Shown here in pieces: positions 12,501 to 24,540 of a stretch of DNA of 64,000 nucleotides. Below the pieces are notes generated by a model. The model did not search any database and was not told the DNA's origin. It was given only the letters and a program-made list of their open reading frames with translations. The translations under genes and the position numbers were made by a program. Location of the stretch: positions 30,800,228 to 30,864,227 of the forward strand of contig CM064424.1 of the NCBI GenBank assembly GCA_032690845.1, written 5' to 3'. The stretch is from Eleusine coracana subsp. coracana (taxonomy: Eukaryota; Streptophyta; Magnoliopsida; Poales; Poaceae). How positions within the stretch are numbered: the first letter of the stretch is position 1; each line of letters begins with the position of its first letter.

Positions 12501-15500
12501 TGTCCGATTGTGTCTTTGTTTTGTCCTTGTTTCTCTTCTTTTGTAGGTTGACTTCGGACCTCCTTGAGATAGCAATGGACATGGGTTAAGCTTGGGAAGG
12601 TGGTTCTTGGTGTACCCAAGGCTTTAAAGAATGGTCCATTCTGAGCAAGCTTGAGAAGGGAACAACTCGTTGTCGACACTTTGGTTTGTAGTGGTTCTCT
12701 CTCCATTCTTTAGCATTGCATCATGCATTGTGTACTTGTTGTATTTGCATTCTTTGCATTCATGCATCCTTGCATTGTGATACCATACGTGCTCCCAAGC
12801 ATGTGTCTTCGGGGATTTGCTTATTTACAATGTGATTATATGACTCTCTAGATGATCAAATAGTGATAATTGTGCTTCATGCTCATTGAGTCATGTTCAA
12901 CTGAGCTCCAAGGTTAAATATACTCGCACGGCTCAAAGTCTAGTGGCTCATACATTCCCATCTCACGAATACTAACCCTTGTTTTTTGAGAAAATATTTT
13001 GAGTCATGTGTGTGGGGGGGAACTACAGTGAAACACCATTGTGACCAAGAAAGAGCACCGCGAAAGGGGGAGTTATCCTAACTCTTGCCAACTATCATTT
13101 GCTTCTTGGTGCCGTTATGTTTTGGCTTGGTTTTTGGTGATAGGTGACTAAGAGGAAGAAGGAACATGAAGATCCAAAAACCAAGTCAAAGTTGAGAAGA
13201 ACATGAAGATCAAATGAATATGAGAAGGGGAGAAGAACAAGAAGATCAAATGATGATGATCAAGACAATGGTTCATGTTCACTTGTAGTCATGAAGATAA
13301 TATCAGGATGAACATCTACACCAACAAGGAGAAGAACAACAATGGTGCATGTCTACAATGACAATGTACATCTTCACCGACATGAGCATCTATGTCCTTG
13401 GTGCATGTCACCTCAACTTTTTCTCAAGAATCTGCTGTTAAAATTTCAGCCAAAGCGGACAACCGAGAAAAAAGTTATGGTCATTTTACCGAAGGGGTGT
13501 CGGAATCGGTTTTCAAGAAGCCTGAGGCGAAACCCAAGTTGGGTTAGGGGTCATGTTTGGAATCTAGTAGGAATTTTTTAGGCGTAGTGGATGGAATGGA
13601 ATGTGGAGTTTGTGGGGATTGGTTCGAGGTGTTGAGGGTGGGTTTTTGGTCGGATTAGGGTGGGATTATGGTGGGATTAGGGTGGGATCATGGTGGGATT
13701 AGGGTGGGATTATTGTCCGATTGTTTCTTTGTTTTGTGCTTGTTTCTCTTCTTTTGTAGGTTTACTTTGGACCTCCTTGAGATAGCAATGGACATGGGTT
13801 AAGCTTGGGAAGGTGGTTCTTGGTGTACCCAAGGGTTTGAAGAATGGTCCATTGTGAGCAAGCTTGAGAAGGGAACAACTCGTTGTTGACACTTTGGTTT
13901 GTAGTGGTTCTCTCTCCTTTCTTTAGCATCTCATCATGCATTGTATACTTGTTGTATATGCAATTCTTTGCATTCATGCATCCTTGCATTATGATATCAT
14001 ACATGCTCCCAAGCATATGTCTATGGGGAGTTGCTCATTTAAAATGTGAGTATATAACTCTGTAGATGATCAAATAGTGATAATTGTGCTTTATGCCCAT
14101 TGAGTTATGTTCAACCGAGCTCCAAGGTTAAATTTACTCCCGCGGCTCAAAGACAAGTGGCTCATACATTCCCATCTCACAAATACTAACCCTTGCTATT
14201 TTGAGAAAATATTTTGAGTCATGTGTGTAGGGGGAGCTACGGTGGAACACCATTGTGACGAAGAAGGAGCACCATGAAAGGGGGAGTAATCCTAATTCTT
14301 GCCAACTATCATTTGCTTCTTGGTTCCGTTATGTTTTGGCATGGTTTTTGGTGATAGGTGACAGAGGGAGAGAAGGAACATAAAGATCCAAAAGCCAAGT
14401 GGAAGTTCAGAAGAACGTGAAGATCAAATGAAGATGATCAGGGGAGAAGAACATGAAGATCAAATGAAAATGATCAAGACAATGGTGCGTGTTCAATTGT
14501 ACTCATGAAGATAATATCAAGATGAACATCCACACCCACATGGAGAAGAACAATGATGGTGCATGTCTAAACAAATATGTACATCTTCACCGACATGAGC
14601 ATCTACGTCCTTGGTGCATGTCACCTCAACTTTTTGTCAAGAATCTGCTATAAAAATTTCAGCCAAAATGGACAACCGAGCGAAAAGTTATGCCGTCTTA
14701 CTGAAGGGATGTTGGAATCGGATTTCAAGAAACTCGAGGCGAAACCCGAGTTGGGATAAGGGTCGGGTTTCGAGTCGGGTTTGGAATCCGGTAGGATTTT
14801 ATTGAAATGGAGAGGGTGCAGCGGAAAGTGGAATTTGTGGGGATTGGTCTGATGTGTTGAGGGTGGGATTATGGTGGGATTAGTGTGGGATTAGGTGCGA
14901 TTATGGTCTGATGGTGTCTTTGTTTTATGCTTGTTTCTTTTCTTTTGTAGGTTGACATCGGACCTCCTTGAGATAGGAATGGACATGGATTAAGCTTGGG
15001 AAGGTGGTTCTTGGTGTACCCAAGGCTTTGAAGAATGGTCCATTGTGAGCAAGCTTAAGAAGGGAACAACTCATTGTTGACACTTTGGTTTGTATTGGTT
15101 CTCTCTACTTTCCTTAGCATCGCATCATGCATTGTATACTTGCAGCATTTGCATTCTTTGCATTCATGCGTCCTTGTATTGTGATACCATAGATGCTCCC
15201 AAACATGTATCTAGGGGGGAGTTGCTCATTTATAATGTGAGTATATGACTCTCTAGATGATCAAATAGTGATAATTGTGCTGTATGCCCATTGAGTCATG
15301 TTCAACCGAGCTCCAACATTAAATCTACTCGTGCGGCTCATAGACAAATGGCTCATACATTCCCATCTCACAAATACTAACCCTGGCTTTTTGAGAAAAT
15401 ATTTTGAGTTATGTGTGTAGGGGGAGCTATGGTGGAAGACCATTGTGACCAAGAAGGAGCACCGTGAAAAGGGGAGTTATTGTAACTCTTGCCAACTGTC

Positions 15501-15818
15501 ATTTGCTTCTTGGTTCCAATATGTTTTGGCATGGTTTTTGGTGATAGGTGCCATAGGAAGAGATGGAACATGAAGATCCAAAAGCCAAGTCGAAGTTGAG
15601 AAAACATGAAGATTAAATGAAGAAGATCAAGACAATGGTGCATGTTCTCTTGTACTCATGAAGATAATGTCAAGATGAACATCTACACCAACATGGAGAA
15701 GAACAACGATGGTGCATGTCTACAACGACAATGTACATCTTCACCAACATGAGCACCTACATCCTTGGTGCGTGTGACCTCAACTTTTTGTCAAGAATCT
15801 GCTATAAAAATTTCAGCC

Positions 15819-16052
15819 AAAACAGACAACCGAGCGAATAGTTATTGCTGTTTTACTGAAGGTATGTTGGAATCGGTTTTCAAGAAACCCGAGGCAAAAC
15901 CCGAGTCGGGTTAAGGGTCGGGTTTGGAGTCAGGCAAAACAGACAACCGAGCGAATAGTTATTGATGTTTTACTGAAGGTATGTTGGAATCGGTTTTCAA
16001 GAAACCCGAGGCAAAACCCGAGTCGGGTTAAGGGTCGGGTTTGGAGTCAGGT
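15819..16052. repeat. 117-bp tandem duplication within one array unit
   Basis: The stretch starting AAAACAGACAACCGAGCGAA at 15819 is repeated at 15936 with very few changes. It is absent from neighbouring units. Confidence 0.9.
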
Positions 16053-19000
16053 CTAGAATCGGGTAGGATTTTTTTTAGGCGGAGTGGATGCAGCGGAAAG
16101 TGGAATTTGTGGGGATTGGTCCGAGGTGTTGAGGTGGCTTTATGGTGAGATTAGGGAGGATTATGGTGGGATTATGGTAGCATTAAGGTGGGATTAGGGT
16201 GGGATTAGGGTGGGATTATGGTCCGATTGTGTCTTTGTTTTGTGCTTGTCTCTCTTCTTTTGTAGGTTGACTTTGGACCTTCTTGAGATAGCAATGGACA
16301 TGGGTTAAGCTTGGGAAGGTGGTTCTTGGTGTACCCATGGCTTTGAAGAATGGTCCATTGTGAGGAAGCTTCAGAAGGGAACAACTCGTTGTTGACACTT
16401 TGGTTTGTAGTGGTTCTCTCTCCTTTCTTTAGCATCGCATCATGCATTGTATACTTGTTGTATATGCAATTCTTTGCATTCGTGCATCCTTGCATTGTGA
16501 TATCATACATGCTCCCAAGCATGTGTGTATGGGGAGTTGCTCATTTACAATGTGAGTATAAGACTCTCTAGATGATCAAATAGTAATAATTGTGCTTCAT
16601 GCCTATTGAGTCATGTTCAACCGAGCTCCAACATTAAATCTACTCGTGCGGCTCATAGACAAATGGCTCATACATTTCCATCTCACAAATACTAACCCTT
16701 TCTTTTTGAGAAAATATTTGGAGTCATGTGTGCATGGGGGAGCTACGGTGGAACACCATTGTGACCAAGAAGGAGCACCATGAAAGGGGGAGTTATCCTA
16801 ACTCTTGCCAACTATCATTTGCTTCTTGGTTCCGTTATGTTTTGGCATGGTTATTGGTAATAGGTGACAAAGGGAGAGAAGGAACATGAAGATGCGAAAG
16901 CCAAGTCGAAGTCGAGAAGAACATGAAGATCAAATGAAGATGATCAAGACAATGGTGCATGTTCACTTGTACTCATGAAGATATACACTTTGGTTTGTAG
17001 TGGTGCTCTCTCCTTTCTTTAGCATCGCATCATGCATTGTATACTTTTTGCATTTGCATTCTTTGCATTCATGCATCCTTGCATTGCAATACCATACATG
17101 CTCCCAAGCATGTGTCTAGGGGGAGTTGCTCATTTACAATGTGAGTATATGACTCTCTAGATGATCAAATAGTGATAATTATGCTTCATGCCCATTGAGT
17201 CATGTTCAACTGAGCTCCAAGGTTAAATTTACTTACGCGGCTCAAAGACAAGTGGCTCATACATTCCCATCTCACGAATACTAACCCTTGGTTTTTGATA
17301 AAATATTTGGAGTCATGTGTGTTGTTGGAGCTACGGTGGAACACCATTGTGACCAAGAAGGAGCACCGTGAAAGGGGGAGTTATCATAATTCTTGCCAGC
17401 TATCATTTGCTTCTTGGTTCCATTATGTTTTGTCATGGTTTTTGGTGATAGGTGACAGAGGGAGAGAAGGAACATGAAGATCCAAAAGCCATGTCGAAGT
17501 TCAGAAGAACATGAAGATCAAATGAAGATGATAAGGGGAGAAGAACGTGAAGATCAAATGAAGATGATCAAGACAATGGTGCGTGTTAAATTGTACTCAT
17601 GAAGATAATATCAAGATGAACATCTACACCAACATTGCGAAGAACAAGGACGGTGCATGTCTACAACGAATATGTACATCTTCACTGACATGAGCATCTA
17701 CGTCCTTGGTGCATGTCACTTTAACTTTTTGTCAAGAATCTGCTATAAAAATTTCAGCCAAAATGGACAACCAAGCGAAAAGTTATGGCCGTCTTACTTA
17801 AGGGATGTTGGGATCGGTTTTCAAGAAACCCGAGGCGAAACCGAGTCGGGTTAAGGGTCGGGTTTTGAGTCGGGTTTGGAATCCGGTAGGGATTTTTTTA
17901 GGTGGAGTGGGTGCAGCGGAAAGTGAAATTTGTGGGGATTGGTCTGAGGTGTTGAGGGTGGCTTTATGGTGGGATTAGGGTGGGATTATGGTGGCATTCG
18001 TGTGGGATTAGGTGGGATTATGGTCTGATGGTGTCTTTGTTTTATGCTTGTTTCTTTTCTTTTGTAGGTTGACTTCGGACCTCCTTGAGATAGGAATGGA
18101 CATGGGTTAAGCTTGGGAAGGTGGTTCTTGGTGTACCCAAGGCTTTGAAGAATGGTCCATTGTGAGCAAGCTTAAGAAGGGAACAACTTGTTGTTGACAC
18201 TTTGGTTTGTAGTGGTTCTCTCTCCTTTCTTTAGCATCACATTATGCATTGTATACTTGTTTCCTATGCAATTCTTTGCATTCATGCATCCTTGCATTGC
18301 AATACCATACATGCTCCCAAGCATGTGTCGAGGGGGAGTTGCTCATTTATAATGTGAGTATATGACTCTCTAGGTGATCAAATAGTGATAATTGTGCTTC
18401 ATGCCCATTGAGTCATGTTCAACCGAGCTCCAAGGTTAAATCTACTCATGCGGCTCAAAGACAAGTGGCTTATACATTCCCATCTCACAAATACTAACCC
18501 TTGCTTTTTGAGAAATTTTTTTGAGTTATGTGTGTAGGGGAAGCTACGGTGGAAGACCATTGTGACCAAGAAGGAGCACCGTGAAAACGGAAGTTATCCT
18601 AACTCTTGCCAACTATCATTTGCTTCTTGGTTTTGATATGTTTTGGCATGGTTTTTGGTGATAGGTGCCACAGGGAGAGATGGAACAAGGAGATCCAAAA
18701 GCCAAGTCTAAGTTGAGAAAACATGAAGATTAAATGAAGATGATCAAGACAATGGTGCATGTTCTCTTGTACTCATGAAGATAATATCAAGATGAACATC
18801 TACACCAACATGGAGAAGAACAACGACGGTGCATGTCTACAACGACACTGTACATCTTTACCGACATGTGCATCTACGTCCTTGGTGCATGTGACCTCAA
18901 CTTTTTTTGTCAAGAATCTGCTATAAAAATTTTAGCCAAAACAGACAACCGAGCAAAAAGTTATGGCCGTTTTACTGAAGGGATGTTGGAATCGGGTTTC

Positions 19001-20265
19001 AAGAAACCCGAGGCAAAACCCGAGTCGGGTTAAGTGTCGGGTTTGGAGTCGGGTTTGGAATCGGGTAGGATTTGTTTTAGGCAGAGTGGATGCAGTGGAA
19101 AGTGGAATTTGTGGGGATTGGTCCGAGGTGTTGAGGTGGCTTTATGGTGGGATTATGATGGGATTATGGTGGGATCAAGGTGAGATTAGGGTGGGATTAG
19201 GGTGGGATTAGGGTCCAATTGTGTCTTTGTTTTGTGCTTGTTTCTCTTCTTTTGTAGCTTGACTTCGGACCTCCTTGAGATAGCAATGGACATGGGTTAA
19301 GCTTGGGAAGGTGGTTCTTGGTGTACCCAAGGCTTTGAAGAATGGTCCATTGTGAGCAAGCTTGAGAAGGGAACAACTCGTGGTTGACACTTTGGTTTGT
19401 AGTGGTTCTATCTCCTTTCTTTAGCATCGCATCATGCATTGTATACTTGTTGTATATGCAATTCTTTGCATTCATGCATCCTTGCATTGTGATATCATAC
19501 ATGCTCCCAAGCATGTGTATATAGGGAGTTGCTCACTTATAATGTGAGTATAAGACTCTCTAGATGATCAAATAGTAATAATTGTGTTTCATGCCCATTG
19601 AGTCATGTTCAACCGAGCTCCAAGGTTAAATTTACTTGCGCGGCTCAAAGTCAAGTGGCTCATACATTCCCATCTCACGAATACTAACCCTTACTTTTTG
19701 ATAAAATATTTTGAGTCATGTGTGTAGGGGGAGCTACGGTGGAACACCATTGTGACCAAGAAGGAGCACCGTGAAAGGGGGAGTTATCCTAACTCTTGCC
19801 TGTGACATCCGATGTCACAAAATAGAACTTAACCAAACCCAATGTAATTAAGAGATAATTAAAAATATAAATAGTCAAGGTGCCAAAGAATAAAGAAAGA
19901 AAATAAAGTAATTAAATTAAGAATATCCAAATAAGGGCCCTTCTCAAACATCACAACATCCCATGGGATTACCCCAATGTTTTTGCATATCCTGAATGGA
20001 CACATTAAAAGAGAATTTTGATAATTTTTCCAGAATTTTTGGTAACCATTTAATACCCTTAAAAATTCCCCTAAAGCCAGAGAAGAGTGTTTCTGTTCTG
20101 GAATTTTAAAAACTAATTGAAGCCAATTCAACTGATGAACCCAAAAGAAAAGTTGGAGCACATGTTTTGCTGGACGTGCACAAAAATCTGTGTCAAAGGT
20201 GGAGCAGGGAACTTGGTGAATTTTGCCCAAACCCGAGTCAGGTCCATGTCAAGCTGGGTCAACCT

Positions 20266-20296
20266 CCCCCCCCCCCCCCCACCCCCCCCCCCCCCC
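20266..20296. repeat. Homopolymer C15-A-C15
   Basis: Two runs of 15 C separated by one A in the GC-rich part of LTR A. Confidence 0.95.
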
Positions 20297-21974
20297 TCTC
20301 TCTCCTTTTGCCTCTGGCCAGTCTCCGATCGACACCGATGCCACCGTACGAGCCACCGTCGAATGCTGTAGCCCCATCACGGCCACTGCACTGCTGAATC
20401 GCGCCTATGCCACCGGCCGGCATTGAAACCCCGCCGGAGATCCACTCCCCTGCCGACAGCTCGTCGTCGCTCTCTCTCTCCCTCTCCCGGCCCTCTCTTC
20501 CTCCGGCCAATTAAAGGGGGCCAGCAGCGCTCGCCAACCCATTCCTCTCCCTCTCTGCTCGCATTCAGCTCATGCACGCTCCCTCTCTCTCCTGCAAGGC
20601 CGTGAAGCACAACGCTCGCTTTCCTCCTCCTCTGCAGCAAGGAAACCGGCGGCCTCCCCTGCTCAGTGCCGCCTGAGCACCCCCGCGCTCAGCTCCGATC
20701 AGGCAGCTCCCCCTCCCTCTTTCTTTTGCAAATCAGTGTGCCAAGGAACATTTTCACAGCCTACTGATTCCCTCCCTCACTCGTGGAGAACCCGAGCCGC
20801 CGCCAGCCACCGCGCAGAGGGGCTCACGGCGACGACCACTTTCCCGGCTACCCCAACTCCAGCAATCGCTTCGACTAGCACCGCGGCACCCAGGTGATGC
20901 TCCCGGACCCTCTCCCTTGTCGAGTTCGCCTCTGAACGCGCCTACCACCATCGGCCACTCATCGCCGGCAGTGCTCTGGCAAGCCCCACTCCGGCCACCA
21001 CCACCAACGTGACCGTCTTGGGTCACTGATCACGTAGAGCAGCTCCGAGTCCCGAGCCCTGCTGCCGATCGCCGCCGGTGAGCCGGCAGAGCCGCAACAC
21101 CGCCGCGCGCGCGCAGGGGAAATTTGAATTGGCCACTGGCAATTTTGTAAATAGGAGTGAACTTGGATTAAACATGGAAATTCAATAACTCGTGAAATAA
21201 TTTTAGCATTATTGCATAAATCTTCATTTTCAGTAATTGAATTTATGTAAATTATTGGCTAGGAATTTATTTATGAAATTTGGTATTACTGTCCCTTATG
21301 CACTTGTACACTCATGTAAAATTCCATGGAAAAATTTGAAGCAACTTAAGTATGCTTTTGCTATCAAAATTAATCAATTGTTAGTTAAAGTAAGAATTTT
21401 CCTTATAAATCTTGCTTTTTGTGTGCATTTAATAAAAGTAGGCTTAACTTCACTTCTGGAATATTTATGAAGAATAATTACATTAACTTTCCAGTAGAAA
21501 TCCCTATCTCCATTTATATACTCTTGGTTCCTAATTAACTATATGAACCTAGAACTAGTTATGCAATTAAATTGCCATTGTATGTATGGTGTTAGTTTTG
21601 CATATGGCCACTTTAGCTAAGTTGCTCAACATGTACTTTCTGGAAATTAGACCCTAGTACTGCATTGTCATATCATCATCAGCATGTGATGTCATATAAT
21701 CATCACCTAGGCCATGCTCATGTTAATGTAGACATACCCTAAGTTGTGATGATTAAAAGTTACATTCTTGTAATTAGAAGTTTCTCCCCTTCAAAATCAG
21801 TAGCTACAATGTCATACTTAGGTGTGCACACATTCATGAATAAATGATTAGTTCATTAATTTTATTTGCTGAGGAAATTCCATGAATTGGCATGCCCTCC
21901 ATTTCATCTTTAGTTAAGGAACTCCATGAAACCTTGTGTATTCCTTTGCATTGATGCATGTCCATTTCATATAG

Positions 21975-22058
21975 GGATCAAGACCAAGGAGATCACACCG
22001 GATCAGCAAGGATCTGAAGTGAACTTTGGTGAAGACACTAACTATGATCACTCCCAAG
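21975..22058 (+). other. Candidate LTR exon 2, B type (in hybrid LTR A)
   Basis: 84 bp (28 codons), preceded by ATATAG and followed by the donor CCCAAG|GCAAGC. It is open in phase 1 and equivalent to 29769-29852 in LTR B. Its own terminal exon has been lost at the hybrid junction. Confidence 0.5.
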
Positions 22059-22642
22059 GCAAGCTCCGGTGCATAACCCATTAAATTTTTGAGTGCTTTT
22101 ACTTTATCACAAGTTAGGAATATTGTAGTGTGCATTAAGTATAGGGCTTGGATGAAACCCACTTACATACTCCAGCAATGACCTATGATTAGAATGCTAG
22201 TAAGCTTTTCCGTTAGCAATTCTATGCTTAAACTAGTGGAGTCAACGGTAAGTTCTAGATTCAACTATGGTTCACTTGGATAATGAACTTGATAAAATGG
22301 AGCACCTATCGTTGCAACTCCGTGGACAAGTATTGAACAGTACCAAGTACATACCTTTAATATGGGAATTGGTAAACCTAGTAGCTTGGGCGCCGTATTG
22401 TTGGACGACGATACTCATCGATCCAGAGGTGATGTGAACAGCACGGTGGTTGCACGGGTTTGAGGACCGCTGGAGAGTGCATGGGATAAGCCTCGGATAC
22501 GAAGTATTGTATCGTGGGTAGGACGTGTACTCAGGATCGATGGCCCCGGATGGACTTTATAGCAATCTTGTGAACGGTGGCCATACATGTTCTTAAGTGA
22601 TGCGTATGCCGTGTATTTTGGTTTTCCCTGCAGGATGTAAAT

Positions 22643-22654
22643 CAATTCGAATTG
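22643..22654 (+). repeat. Conserved LTR palindrome, B type (in hybrid LTR A)
   Basis: CAATTCGAATTG is a perfect 12-bp palindrome upstream of CCATCCCTCGCGG, at the position where other LTRs have palindromes of different sequence. Confidence 0.65.
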
Positions 22655-22931
22655 CCATCCCTCGCGGTTATGAGTACCTCTTGTTCGAGCAGCGGCAATG
22701 ATATGTTAAGTAGTACAGTTGTGGTTATGTTTCTGAAATTTACTTATGTTATGGACACATATTGCTATGATGTAATGTAACTTCCTATTTTAGACTTGCT
22801 AGCTTTGAAGCATATGGCGTCGAGAACAATGTTGAGTAACAAATTTTACTGTTATGCTCATTCTTCATGTGCATCACATTTTGTTGCATTATCTATGTAT
22901 TCGCTTCGTTGACATATGGGTATTGTGATAG

Positions 22932-23033
22932 GGAACGTTGACGTGCCAGGGGATAATATTCAGAAGGTATCCTTAGATTTCTCGGCACAAGAAGATCCTA
23001 ACTTCAGTACTAACTCCGTGGTTGTAGCCCAAG
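22932..23033 (+). other. Candidate LTR exon 2, C type (in hybrid LTR A)
   Basis: 102 bp (34 codons) after GTGATAG. The frame is open in phase 1. The donor is damaged here (CCAAG|ACAAGC instead of GCAAGC or GTAAGG). Corresponds to 36523-36624 and to 61975-62076 on the minus strand. Confidence 0.5.
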
Positions 23034-24101
23034 ACAAGCCCCGGAACATTCCCATGTATTAATTTGATTAATTCCAGTAATTAAATTGCTAGATGTGCAT
23101 AGGTTGTTTGTGCATTAAGTTTAGAAGTTGGATGAAAACCCACCTACATTTCCTGGAAATATCCTATTTTATTTTAGACATGGTATATAGGTACTGGTAG
23201 TTAATAGAGAAATTATTATGCTTAGTTGTAGTATGGGCACTATTATGGTACTTGAGATTTTAGTAAGATGATGGTAGTGATAATGTGAAGTAAGAATGAT
23301 AAAATTTGGACTAAACGGATCTGTATGGGAAAGGGCAAAGGCAAAGTACCTGTGGTGGTTTTTGTCTCGCAAGGTGGCAGTCCGTTTGGGTCAGCAACTA
23401 AAATTTGAGACATGGACAGGCCCCGTAGGTGAAAGGGCAAAGATCATGTGCCTTCAGAGGACATGGCTTGCAAGGCTGTAGCCCTGTCTGTGTCAACCTA
23501 GGACCCGTCCGTTGTCGGCCCTGTTGAGCAAGTATTGAACTGTACCGAATGCATGCTAGTATATGGGAACTAGTAAACTGATGTAGCATTGTCATATGCA
23601 TGGTTGGATGATAACTTAAAATTCTTAGTCATGTGATCCAGTAGGAGTGGATAGATTCCCGATGTTACCGTGGAATGGCTGCCCACTCGGGACTTTTAGA
23701 TTCGGATCGACATGTATTATGACTTTGCAAAAAGTTGTCATACGTGTTCTTAAATGATGCGTATGCCGTGTATTTCGGGTTTTCCCAGCTGGTGTAAAAT
23801 GATTGCAATCGTTGTCCCTCACAGTAATGAGTACCGCTTGTTCACTGTGTCACATCATAGCTTAAGAACCTTACTAATAATAATTAATGGAATGTTGGGA
23901 TGATGAATAATGAATTTTAGAGAATCTGAACTGAAGTTCTTTCTTACTTAATTAAATTTTTAGATTGCTTGTTGTACTTATTACTTTGAGATGCAAGTTA
24001 TCTTACACTGTTATAGTTATTAGAAGATTCACTAAATTTACTTTTATCCATCTCTGAGCCTTTGCATGTCTAGATTTAATTACTTGTCGGGTAAGACTTG
24101 T

Positions 24102-24117
24102 TGAGCTTAGTAGCTCA
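24102..24117 (+). repeat. Conserved hairpin before candidate exon 3 (A)
   Basis: TGAGCTTAGTAGCTCA has 6-bp arms with a 4-base loop, between GGGTAAGACTTG and GGCTTTG. Confidence 0.6.
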
Positions 24118-24150
24118 GGCTTTGCCATGTTGTTATTTTCTTTATTTCAG

Positions 24151-24245
24151 GTAATAACACTGATGCTTATTATCTACCTATGGGTGTCCTTCCTTGGGAC
24201 ATGTCTATCCCTGAGGGATGGTCTGCCCATTGGGAGACTGAGTAG
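24151..24245 (+). other. Candidate LTR exon 3 (A)
   Basis: 95 bp after TTTATTTCAG, open in phase 1 and ending with TAG. It encodes LPWDMSIPEGWSAHWETE at its end. The same segment is at 37742-37836 and, inverted, at 60763-60857. Confidence 0.55.
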
Positions 24246-24528
24246 CCACTGCTGTTGTGTATTGCTAGGTGATAATCCGTATGGGCTCGGATTTATCATA
24301 CTTGCTACTATTGTCAAGTTGTAAATTATAGATGTTTAATCACGTTATCTTTCGCTGTTTTTAAAACTGAACTTTGTAATATTTCCGCTGCACTTAAGTA
24401 CTTAACTCTGATGTATAATAAATAACACTCTTTTTTTTTACGTAATTTGAACTTGGTCGGTTGTTGTATTATCTTGTGTCTGCTTAATCAGCACCTCGGG
24501 AACTTTGGTCCAAGGGGGTTGTGACAGC

Positions 24529-24540
24529 TGGTACCAGAGC
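24529..24540 (+). other. Chromovirus primer binding site
   Basis: TGGTACCAGAGC, two bases after the LTR end at 24526, is close to the initiator-Met tRNA site TGGTATCAGAGC used by most plant gypsy and copia elements. It fixes LTR A as the 5' LTR. Confidence 0.85.

Larger units (their letters stand above)
10380..19800. repeat. Tandem array of ~1.2 kb units
   Basis: The anchor GATGATCAAATAGT recurs at about 10422, 11615, 12851, 14065, 15256, 16571, 17160, 18373 and 19563. The spacings are 1193, 1236, 1214, 1191, 1315, 589, 1213 and 1190 bp. All units are head to tail. The long unit has a 117-bp internal duplication and the short one a ~620-bp deletion. Each unit holds a G-rich 11-bp minisatellite. 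Parts resemble retrotransposon untranslated sequence (GGTGATAGGTGACAAAGGGG), but I see no coding domain. Short frames recur in successive units only because the DNA repeats. Confidence 0.9.
19801..24526 (+). mobile_element. Hybrid 5' LTR A of the chromovirus
   Basis: Starts TGTGACATCCGATGTCACA and ends GGTTGTGACA immediately before a primer site. About 19801-22777 matches solo LTR B (27308-31217), while 22778-24526 matches the last half of LTR C (36372-38116). As a result it is 4.73 kb, longer than either parent, and carries both a B-type exon-2 segment (21975-22058) and a C-type one (22932-23033). A GC-rich block lies at about 20260-21120. The left array flank (..ACTCTTGCC) and the flank right of LTR C (CTTCATGCC..) are not adjacent in the array unit and share no target duplication, which fits fusion of two separate insertions. 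Confidence 0.75.

Noticed and set aside
12407..12510. True interstitial telomere repeat
   Set aside because: The unit is 11 bp (KGGTGGGATTA), not TTTAGGG; similarity is limited to the TTAGGG string.
10380..19800. CRISPR-like or rDNA spacer array
   Set aside because: Units are 1.2 kb and contiguous, not short repeats with unique spacers, and no rRNA sequence adjoins.
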